Positions 46,281-58,200 of a DNA stretch of 64,000 bases are shown in pieces. Position numbers and translations under genes: made by a program. The notes below the pieces were generated by a model. The model worked only from the letters and a program-made list of their open reading frames with translations. It was not told the DNA's origin and searched no databases. The DNA comes from Zygaena filipendulae (Eukaryota; Arthropoda; Insecta; Lepidoptera; Zygaenidae): assembly GCA_907165275.2 (NCBI GenBank), contig OU015653.1:9950001-10014000 (forward strand), in the 5' to 3' direction. Positions within the stretch are counted from its first letter, which is position 1. Every line of letters begins with the position of its first letter.

Positions 46281-49177
46281 ATGTCGAACATCGTCGACGA
46301 CGATGTGGCCTACCACTACAGCACCTCCAGGCTTGTGTTCTACCCATTGCTGCTGTTCGCATCCGGTCTTTGGCTGCTGTACCGATGGCAGCAACAGTCT
46401 CGGCTGTTTAAACTGGGCAACAGACTTCCCGGCCCTATGGCTCTGCCATTGTTCGGGAATGCACTCCTTGCTGTCGGAAAACGACCAGACGGTATGATGT
46501 AATCCTATTGTAGCATGCAATTTTTCTACTAAAATATTCGGACAAAAATTCTACCAAACTCGATACGTGAATTCTTCATAATCAAAAAATGTTAAAAAAA
46601 AATGCAAGACTAACTAAAAAACTGAAAAGTTTTGGTGACACGAAACAAAGTATAAATAAATAGTACCTACCTACTATTATAATATCAGTGACTATACTAC
46701 CAATAATAACCTGCGGTTTCAATCGCATTAGTTTCGGAATTCCCACAGGAAATGTGCCATTAAAAGTTCCGTCAAAATTGATCAAAGAAGAAAGAATCGG
46801 CCAAGTGCGTATTGTAGATACATCGTACATTTAGGATTACTATGCCAAATATTTTTACTGCAAAATAAAGTTGGTTTCTGCTTCTCGTGCCTTTGTTCGG
46901 ATGTTTTTAAAAACAAAAAAATACAGCTTTTGTCTACTCAATGAGCTCTTTCAACGATATTCCACTCGATTCGGAGATATACAAAAAATTTTTGCGCCCC
47001 CTTTAAAAATCTTTAAAAATATTTTTTGACAATTGGTATAGATTCGGGTCATCAGTATACGTACCTATACTGTGAAAATTTGAAGACTGTAGCTTCTACG
47101 GTTTGGCTGTAAAACCCGTGTGACAGGCGACGAACAGAAAGACACGCGAGTGACAGCAATTGGGCTCTGTTTGGATACTTAAGCCCTTTTTATACAAGGC
47201 TACGCAAATCTTCAATACACGACGATTTTGGTCTCTAAGCGACTACCGCAATACAAAATAGAGGTTCGTACACAGCCCGATCCGTGCGAGTATCGGAGAT
47301 TTGCGTATATAAAATATGTTAATAAATATGTTTTTAGTAGAGAAATACAGAATACATAGTTGCTAACGCTGCGCTGTACCTACCTACCTTAACAATGCAC
47401 GTAGTAACCCCGTTGAACTTGTACGAGTCCAAGTGTTAAAATGCATGCGCTACGAAACAGCTGATCAACGGCATCCTTAGCACGAATGTGTGATAAGCTA
47501 CACCAACACTCATACAGTATCGTCTAAATACGAATAAATATAGGCTAGTTGACTAAATTTTAATTTTTAAATTGTCACGTAGTAGAAAATAACGGCGATG
47601 TTTATACGGCACTAGCTGTTTCCCGCGGTTTCACCCGCGGTAATTTAGGAGTTCCCGCGGGAATTCCGGGATACATGGTATCCTATGACCTTCTCTATAT
47701 CTCTGACAACGTGTATACAAAATTTCATGATGGTCCGTTGAACCATTGAGACGTGAAAGCGTAACAAACAAACAAACAAACTCACTTTTACATTTAGAAT
47801 ATTAGTAAGAATAAGAATTGATGTTTCCTATACTTTAATGCACTTTTATATGTATTTTTATTCATTAGAAAAAGCAAAATTTACATTTCTATTTTTTATC
47901 ATCCAACTGACGGACTAAATAATTTTTTTATTTTCATTCCCCCGACACATGCTTATTGCAGTAGAAAACTAAAGCGAGAAAATATACTTAAAATAGGTGG
48001 GTACGCTTTATAAAATACTAGATAATTTAACTTCCTATCAGAATAGGTTCATTAGTCCTAGAAATTACTCCCTACATTCAAACTTTCCCGCGGAAATTCC
48101 TGGATAAAAGTACTCTATGTCCTTTTCTATACCCTGACAATATGTAGTTACGCAAAATTTCATGATGATCGGTTGAATAGTTAAGGCGGAAAAAGATAAC
48201 AGACAGACAGAGTCATTTTCACATTTATATGTATAATAGGAGGGTATGATTTCAAATGAGATCGACGTAAGACAATTACCTAAGTTAGCATGGTATTATT
48301 TGCATAATATTACGTACAATGTAAATGAGTTTCAATGTCAAGCTTCGAATTTAGTAATTCTAATCGGTTTTATAAAGACAATAAGCTATGTAAGTAGTTT
48401 TTTAAAGACAGTAGGTAAGTTATGTAGATATGTCGTGACTATCTAAGAACGATGGTCACGTCATGAACTGATTACAAGTAGTGTTTAGTTATAAGTAATT
48501 TTTGACTCTAGGCAGGGCGTAGAGCTTGTATATAAAAGTACCCACGCTGTGGTAGAGCACCCCGACACTCTTGGTTAGGTTAGGTTTGTACTGGAGACCA
48601 AGTTGCGCGAGCCGAGCGAGCGTAAAGAGCGTGCCGAGTAAATTTAATAGTTCATAATATGACCGGCGATTTTATGACATGATGGCATTTCATTTGGAAT
48701 TGGCCAATTAATTATTACATTAAGTATGTGACCACGACATATACATACATATTCACCAAAAAAAAAAGAAATTAACAATTTTAAAAAAATTTCTCAGATT
48801 ACATATTTGAATCTACGCTAAACGAAAATAGCTTACTTATAGTATGTCTCTCAGCGCGTAATTACGTTCTGCATACATAATAATAATAAAAAAAGAAAAA
48901 ATAATAAAATTGTTTATTGCCATCAGAAAGGAGTACAAAAAACTAAAATAAAATTAGCCAATTATTATAGGCAAAAGGAAGTGATTCAGCGTAAGCTGCT
49001 CCTGACCTAGGTTCCGAGCAGCGCTGGTTTTCAACCACTCTCCTCATGAGTAGAGAGGGCTCATGCAATTCAGAACAAATCTGTTAAAATACCAACATTA
49101 ACTAAAAGGATTAAAATAAACTACAATAACAAAGAAATAAACAAAATAATTTTGAAATTTAAAAATAAAAGACTATT

Positions 49178-49208
<31 letters not shown>

Positions 49209-52200
49209 GCAAATGACCGGTTACGATTTAAATGTAGGGTTTATTATTTACTTGTAAAAAAGTCTTTAACGCTTAAAGTATTACAGTAAAGTAGCTTCAG
49301 GTCTTCTGCAGCAGTCTGTCGCTTTAATAGTGCTGACTTGTACTTCATGTTAAAGGTGCCTGTACTTGTTTCTTTTTTTATAGGCGGGGTAGATCGTTCC
49401 AAATTTTTGCAGCATTAAATTTGAAACAGCAAGCGCGCAGATTTGTGGTCTTGGGTCCTGATCAAATTTTGTGTGGCGGAACGCAGGGTTCTATGAGTTA
49501 CATCTTTTACCCACGTAAGTTTCTCAAATAGGTATTCAGGTTTTCCATTCCAGATCACTCTTTGGACAGTGCAGGTATAATGGAGATCCCTTCTAGCATT
49601 CATATTCAGGATACCCTTTTTGTTCAAATAAGGAGTTATATGTTACCCTCTCTGTATATTAAAACTGAATCGAATGCAAGCATTTTGTACCCTTTGAAAA
49701 GCTCGTTCAGTATTGCTGTTTATCCTAGGGCCAAAGACGGAGTTACAGTAGTTGAATGGAGAGAGCACGAGTGACTCTGTCAAAAGAAGTCGCAACTCCT
49801 CCTTTATGCAGGGTCTTGAGCTGTAATTTTGTATAACGTTTTCAGTCTGAAGAAAGCATTTCTGATTTTTCCATTTACATGGTCTACATATTTTTGCTCT
49901 CCATCTAAAATCAGTCCCAAATTACGTACAGTTTTTACCTGTTCAACTACGACACCATTAATTTTTACTTTCTCCGGACAGACCCGTACCCTTTGTATTT
50001 GATGTTTGGTCCCTAATTCTAACAACTGAGATTTTTCGGGGTTCAGGACGAGAGAATTATCTTGTGAATAATTGTAAACTTTCTGGAGATCGCTATTTAT
50101 TTTGTTTATTGCTTCCCGCACGTTTTCACTCTTGAACGAATAATATAGTTGGGTATCATCTGCGTATGACACACACACTGCGTATCACATGATTCTATAC
50201 ATTTAACTAAATCTGCTGTAAAAATCGCAAAGAGAATGAGACTCAATAGCGCTCCCTGGGGCACACCACGATAGAGTTTTCTCAATGTAGAGCACCTTTT
50301 TTCTCCATCCTTTCCGTCAGTGATAACCATTTGCTCTCTACCAGTTAGATACGATTCAAACCATTGGACTGTCTTCGGTGAAAAACCATAGTATTTCAGT
50401 TTAGCCAAGAGAAGACCCGGGTGCAAACAATCAAAGGCACGAGAGTAGTCAAGCAGCACCATTATGGTACTCAAGCCACAGTCTGATGCCGCAGTGATAT
50501 CGTCTGTTACATGTAACAGTGCAGTTTCCGGAATGAAGTATATTTTCCGTACCCCTCACAACATCTTAAGCATAATTTTGGTTTGTCTGTTCGTGATAAT
50601 CTCCAAATCTACTGAACGGATTGTCACGCTGTTTTCACAGGTAGATTAAGCTTAGCCTGGAGTAAGTTAGGTTTTGTTTTATTTAAATCAAATGTCGCGG
50701 AAAAAAATTATTATATAAAAACGTTCCGTTTAACTACTCGACGGATCATCATGAAATTTTTCGTTCACTTTGACAGGTGTAGGTACAGAAAAGGAAATGT
50801 GTATTATCATAAATGAAATTAATGGAAAACATTTTATTGAGCACCACAATCAGTAGAAATAACTAAAAACTAATAAAAACAGAAAATTTTAAGTGGCTCC
50901 AAAGAGCGGCTTTGTATACCGATCTCTTCCAGGCTACCCGGTGGAGTATAGAAACTAATAATTTAGGTACGACAGAAAAACAGGTAGGTGGTGCAGTAGT
51001 ACAGGATTAACAAGTGAATATTATGAATAAATTAAAGAAACATAGTAGGTAGTTATGGTGTTTTTATCCCAAAATTCTCGCGGGAACTCCAAAATTGACG
51101 CAAATTGTAAATTATAAGAAAGATTGCGTCCCTCTGTTATGTTTACTTACTGACTAGGCATACATAATTTTGGATACATGTCTGAACTTAGTTACTTATT
51201 GGGTACTAATATGTATTTATAATATTATAGTAACATGTAATCTGTATTGTGTGCTTCAATAAATAAATAAATAAATAAATGAAACTGCGGATAACTGCTA
51301 GTCTATATTATCTTTATGATTAAAAGTAAAGCACTATTCATAATGGTAAACATTTGTTTTTTAAACCAGATCTTGTGAATGTTGCTCTGGAGTACGCCGA
51401 TAAATACGGAACCGTGATTCGTGGCTGGCTCGGCTCGAAGCTGATCATATTCCTCACAGACCCAGATGATATAGAGGTCATCCTGAACAGCCAAATCCAC
51501 ATCGACAAGGCTTCTGAATATAGATTCTTCAAGCCTTGGCTGGGTGAAGGACTACTTATTAGTTCAGGTATGTTGATATTTCTTTGGTTATATCTATTCA
51601 TAAAATTGGGTTTAATATGACAGTGTGTGTGTGACTTTTTTATAATAGTCAATTTGATGATAACAATCTCAGAACTGATTAAAATATACGTAATATAGAT
51701 TTGAAAGGGTATAATATTTTCTCGAAACTTATAAGCTTCTAGCTGTTATTTTTAAATGAAAGTAGATAGGAGGACTAAACGGACGGACTTTTAGCCAGCA
51801 TCATCAGCTAATTAGCGATGAAAGACCTGGCCAAACCGGCCCAATCGTCCCGGAGATTCACCCGCCCAGTTTTCAAACTTATTTTATTCTTCTTCTCCTT
51901 ACAACAAACACAACGAAAAACAATAATTAGCGAAATTGGTCCAGCCGTCCACGCGTGATGCCGTGACCAAGGCAAATAGGGATTCACGTTTATATTATAT
52001 ACGGAGATAGCTTGGCCGCATATTTTTAATATAGTAACTTGAAAATGGCTAAACGCACTATGTACGAATTATGATACAATAATAAAAAAAAAAGAAAATA
52101 GAAGGCGGACTTTTTGAAACATTAACAACTTATTTCTCCATCAGATTTCTTAATCGTTCCCACATTTATTTCCTCAGGAGAAAAATGGCGGTCGCACAGG

Positions 52201-55200
52201 AAGATGATTGCACCAACGTTTCATATCAATGTGCTCAAGTCCTTCATTCCTATCTTCAACCAGAACAGCAAAAATGTTGTGGAGAAACTAAAACCTGAAA
52301 TAGGGAGAGTTTTCGACGTACACGACTATATGAGTGAAGCGACTGTGGATATTCTACTAGGTGAGTAAATAATTTTGTCACCCTTTTTATCGGCTAGAGA
52401 ATGGAAGGAGGTCTCTAAAATAAAGCTGAACTCAAAATCGATTCCTAAAAATGAAAAAAATATACAATATTAGTTGTTCCCCCGCGGTTTCACTCGTATA
52501 AACTTCGATGTTCCAGTAGGAACTCGTTATTCAAGCGTAATAACAATCCTGTTTCACTCGGGAATACCGATTTTTTTGAATTGGTTCAATAATTCCAGGA
52601 TATAGATGGGCGATCAACCCGGTGCTTGGGATTAAATCCGATAAAAGGCTGCCATTTTCGGGTTTATCTTTTTGAAATGAGAATTTGAGTTTGTTTTTTA
52701 CGTTTTTACGCCTTAACTATATATACCTTGTCAGAGGTACAAAAAATTACTTCCAAAAAAAAAGGATTGTAGGACTGAAGGACCCGAGGGATGGAAAATT
52801 GATTGACAAAATATATGATTATAATATTATATTAGTAAGTGCGAGCGAAGCCGCGGACACCAACTAGTATTATTATAAACTAGTTGCTCCTCAAGGTTTA
52901 ATCGCGTTTAATTGCGGAGTTCCTACGGGAATTCTGGGATAAAAGTTCCCTGTATCATTTACATGATAATTAATCGGTTGAGTAATTAAGGCGCGAAAAA
53001 GTAACAGTCGCGTTTATAATTGCAAAAGTAACTCTGTCTGTTAGCTTTTCACACCTAAACTGCTGAACAAGTACGGAAAATTTGACAAGAAGATATAGAT
53101 GGAGTAGAATACTACTTTAGAGTAGAATACTACTTTTAATTCCTGAACAAAGTTTATGAGTTAATTCCGTAATTCGCGCAGGCAAAGCCGCGGGGTACTT
53201 AGTTTATTATGCGCTGAAACATTGATAAAGTTGGGTTGAAAACTTGCAATTAAAGTACAAGGAATCCAGGTAATAATTTTATTTATATAACTAGCTGACC
53301 CCCGCGGTTTCACCCGCGGTAATTTCGGAGTACTCGCTGGGATTCCGGGATAAAAAGCACTCAGGATCGCTTTAGCTTCCTATAAGTGAAAGAATTTTCA
53401 AAATCAGTTTAGTAGTTCCAGAGATTATAACCTCACGAACTGCGGAGTTCCCGCGGGAATCCCGGGATAAAAAGTACCCTATGTCACTTAGGATCACTAC
53501 AGCTTTTTAAATATGAAAGAAAATTTTTAAACACAGTTCAATAGATCCAGAAATTACCCCTTCCAAACTCACGAACTCGCTAACTACGGAGTTCCCGCGG
53601 AAATCCCGGGATAAAAATACCCTATGTCACTCAGAATCACTGCAGCTTTTTAAAAGTGAAAGAATTTTCAAAATTAATTCAGTAGATCCAGAGATTACCC
53701 ACTACAATCTCACAAACTCACGAACTCACAAACTCAGGAGTTCCCGAGGGAATTCCAGGATAAAAAGTAACCTGTATCACTTTGGTTCACTGTAGCTCCC
53801 TATAAGTGAAAGAATTTTCAAAATCGGTTCCGTAGATCTAGAGATAGTTGTGGCCCCGTGGTTTTACCCGCGGGAAATTCAGAGATCCCGCGGGAATTCC
53901 GGAATAAAAAGTACCCTATGACACTCAGGGTCACTGCAGCTTCCTATAAGTGAAAGAATCTTCAAAATCGGTTCAGTAGATCCAGAGATTACCCCCTACA
54001 ACGACACAAACTCACAAATTCACAACTTTTGCTCTTTATAATATTAGTAACCTATAGACTAATTCATCAATTAAGTAAATGTATGCAAATCAATGAACAT
54101 GGTGAATATTCCTTTACATTGACCTCATTGTCCTTCTGCATTATAAGTGATAGGTACTATTTTAGTGATTTGCATATTCAGGCTAGCGTTTTAGTAGAAA
54201 GTGCAAATAAGTACTTAACTTAATATGTACATGCCTACATGTAGTACTAATTAAATTGAGTCTATTATAGAAGAGACTTTTTTTTATATAGTTTGTTTAT
54301 ATTTATTTACCTATAATATGTTTTTTTTTTACAGAGACTGCCATGGGTATAACGAAGAAAACTCAAACCGAATCTGGTTTCGATTATGCTATGGCTGTAA
54401 TGAAGTAAGTGGCAATAAATATAATCGTTACTCGTACAACACCAACGAGTTTATAATACTACAGACTGTTCCCCGCGGTTTCACCCGCGTTAATTTTGGA
54501 GTTCCCGCAGGAATTTCGAGACAAAAAGTGCCCTTTGTCTGTCTATGTACCCCTGACAACGTGTATGCAAAATTGCATGATGATTGGTTCCGTTGTAAAA
54601 GCGTGAAAGCGTAACAAACAAAAAAACTCACATTCGCATGTCATCGCATAATAGTAATGGATTTCTGCAATTATATTATAAACCTTGGCTGCTGATAGTT
54701 ACAATATGCAAGCAATTTTCGTGGAAATGGAAGATAATTAATAATAATAATAATAATCGACTTCTCAACACACAGATCTACTTGATCCCATAGTAAAGTA
54801 TTACTAGCTTGTGTCGTGGAAACCAAGCAGACGTGGTATAATTACTTACAATACTATACTATCTATATTATAAGGTTCTGTGTAATGCCACTAAACTATC
54901 CCCTAGCCAAAAGGTTGACTGGTAGAGAATGCCTTAGGCATTAAGTCCGCCTTTTGTACATAAATGTGCAATAAAGTTCTTTAAATAAATAAATATATTT
55001 TTTTTTAATTCTTTATTGCACAGTGTGTACAAATGGCGAACTTAATGCCTTGCGGCATTCTCTACCAATTAACCATTGGGTAGACAGAGAGATATAGAAA
55101 ATGAGGTGTGCAAACAAAACAATAACTAATATACTTAATACTAGACACTAATAATTAATAACTAAAACAAGAATGTATAAAAAGGAAAGATTTGATTTTT

Positions 55201-58200
55201 TGTTTATTTGTTGGTTTGTTACGATTTAACTGAAAAACTACTGGATCGATTTCAAAAATTCTTTCACCATTAGAAAGCTTCATTATCCCTGAGTAACATA
55301 GGCTATATTGTAATCCGGAATTCCCGCGGGAACTCCGAAATTATCGCGGGTGAAACCGCGTGGGACAGCTAGTAGATATATAAACACACCCAGACTGGAA
55401 AGTGGAACCCTGTGTTCATCACACAAAGTGCACCCCCACCGGGAATCGAACCCGGAACCTCTTGATTAGCGGGCAGGCATGGTGACATACTACGCCAATC
55501 GGGTCGTCAAGTTATAAGTTTGTTATTAGTTAAATAAGTATACCGGATGTTATGTAAAACGAGGGACTTATCGAACTTGCATATGCATTATTTTATTGTT
55601 CTAAATCAACAAAACCTAATTAATTGTAACGTTAATTTTTGACGTATTTATCCAATAAAATACATTATTCATGAAAACTAAGCACGCAAGGAACCGACAC
55701 ACCAGCGGATCACACCAAAAGGTCATATTTTACCCAGGCAACGTACCTATACGTGTGTGTTTTTTAGGGTTTTATTGTCTTTTATCAGTGTTTTTTGTAT
55801 TTTACATGTATAATAATTTTATTTTTTTACAGAATGTGTGACATTATCCATCAGAGACATTATAAATTGTGGCTACGCTTCGACGCTTTATTCAAATTGA
55901 CATCCTTCTACAAGCAACAAATTAAACTTTTGAACATCATACACAGTCTGACAAACAAGGTGATAATATGATATTTAATTAACTTATTTATACCGCGCTA
56001 AACTATTTCTACTGGATGCATCTTTGTTTGTACACTACTTCGTTGTTTTTAATCTACACTAACATTATAGAGGTAAAATATATTTTTAGGTTAGTTAATT
56101 TGTATGAATATTTTATATAATATATTACCTCTAAAATCGATTCAGTAGCTCCAGAACTATTGAATCGATTTTAAAAAACTTTCACTGATTAAAAGCTTTA
56201 TGCATCCAAGAATTGGTAGGTAGGTACATAGCATAGAATAACTCTTTCGATCGAGGAGTTCCAGTAACAATACCAATGCTCATATTGCTCATGCGGTTGA
56301 AACCGTGTGGAATAACTAGTAAGTAATAAGTATATATAAATACAAGAAAATCATTCAGGGCTCACATAAAGGAAAATTTTGAAAAATTAATATTTGTAAG
56401 TACGCGACTTTCTCGCAACTTTTAATTTAATTTCGTCATTAATTTATTCCCTTGTAGGTAATCAAAAGTAAACAGAAGGTGTATCTAGAAAATAAAGCCA
56501 AGGGTATTACTCCACCGACCTTAGAGGAGCTGACGCGTTCGTCGGACAGCCACGAGCCGGGCGCGGAGGGCGACACGAAAACGCTGGCCGACCAAGTGTT
56601 CAAGGGTTACCGCGACGATTTGGACTTCAATGATGAGAATGACGTTGGTAAGCGGTCTTTAGGTGGTCAATGTGATTAATGCGTGACATAGGATACTTTT
56701 TATCCCAGAATTCCCGCGGGAACTCCGAAATTACCGCGGGTGAAACCGCGGGATACAGCTAGTAAAATAAAATTATATTCCTGGAAAATATCCTTACATA
56801 TTATAAAACAAACTCTTCCCCGCTTCTGTCTGTCTGTCTGTTCGCGATAGACTCAGAAACTACTCAGCGGATTTTCGTGTGGTTTTCACTTTCCAGAGGA
56901 AGGCTTATAGGTATAATTTGTCCTGGAATTCTGGCGGGAACACTGAAATTACCGCGGGTGAAACCGCGGGAGACAGCTACTTAGATAGATAAATAATAAA
57001 TAAAATTGACGCTTCAATTGGCTACTTGACTAATTTTTTTTAGTCCGTCGCGTAGATTAATAAAGAACACGTATTTTTTTCTTTTTTTACGCAATCAAAA
57101 AATAACGGCGATACATTGAGTTGAAATTTGGCGTGACGTCACAACCCGGTGCAGTTTGTATACGGGGCCACAGTTAATATAATAAATACTACGGGGCTTA
57201 CCTATACAGAATAATGACGTCACGAATTCCCCACCCTCAATCTCAATCGTACTTCTAATCAAGAAGCGCGAGCCAAGCGAGCGTTGAGTACTGTCGATTT
57301 GAATTCTTTAAGCTTCCACCGTATAACCTCACACAATGATGTTGTTTTTAGGCGAGAAGAAACGGCTTGCTTTCTTGGATCTGATGATCGAATCAGCTCA
57401 AAACGGCACGAATAAAATCAGTGACCATGAGATTAAAGAGGAAGTGGACACAATTATGTTTGAGGTAAGCATATTTTTCAATTGATGTGACAACCCCAAC
57501 ATAATAACATATCGACGACTTATACAGGCAGACGTGTACATACCTACTATTGTGACAGTCGTCGGAGTCCCGTTCTCTTAATAATCTTAATATACCTGCC
57601 TACTGCTATACCTACCCATTTTCGATAAGTTATTCTTTTCACATAAGGATTGCCTGAAAGAGATCGCAACAATGCAATAAGACAGCCATTTATATTTTTT
57701 TTGCATACACGTTGTTAGAGGAACAGAAAAGTACATAGGGCACTTTTTATCCCAAAATTCCCGCGCAAACACCAAAATTATCGCTTGAAAATACGTAGCT
57801 ATATACTACTTACACGTTGTCACAGATACAGAAAGGATATAACAGGGTACTTTTATCCCGGAATTCCCGCGGGATCTCCGAAATTAATGCGGGTGAAACC
57901 GCGGGGAAGAGCTAGTAATATATATTTTGTAATTAAAGGGTCACGACACAACGGCGGCTGGCTCGAGCTTCATCCTCAGCCTCCTCGGGGTCCATCAGGA
58001 CATTCAAGAGAAAGTGTATCAGGAGTTGTACGAAATATTCGGTACTTCCGACCGGCCCGTCACTTTTGGTGACACGCTGCGTATGAAGTACCTGGAGAGG
58101 GTGATCTTTGAATCGCTGAGAATGTACCCTCCAGTCCCGATAATTGCCAGGAAACTGAAAAGGGATGTTAAAATTGGTATGTACGAAATCCAGGGACCAA

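Noticed and set aside
51338..51652. 104-residue minus frame over CYP4G exon 2
   Set aside because: Antisense shadow of the P450 exon.
53290..54050. Regularly spaced repeats suggesting a functional array
   Set aside because: The units are derived from a dispersed mobile repeat and are best explained as tandem amplification. No functional claim is made.
55378..55515. tRNA gene
   Set aside because: The B box is perfect but the acceptor and anticodon arms do not pair. The body and AT-rich tail identify a tRNA-derived SINE.
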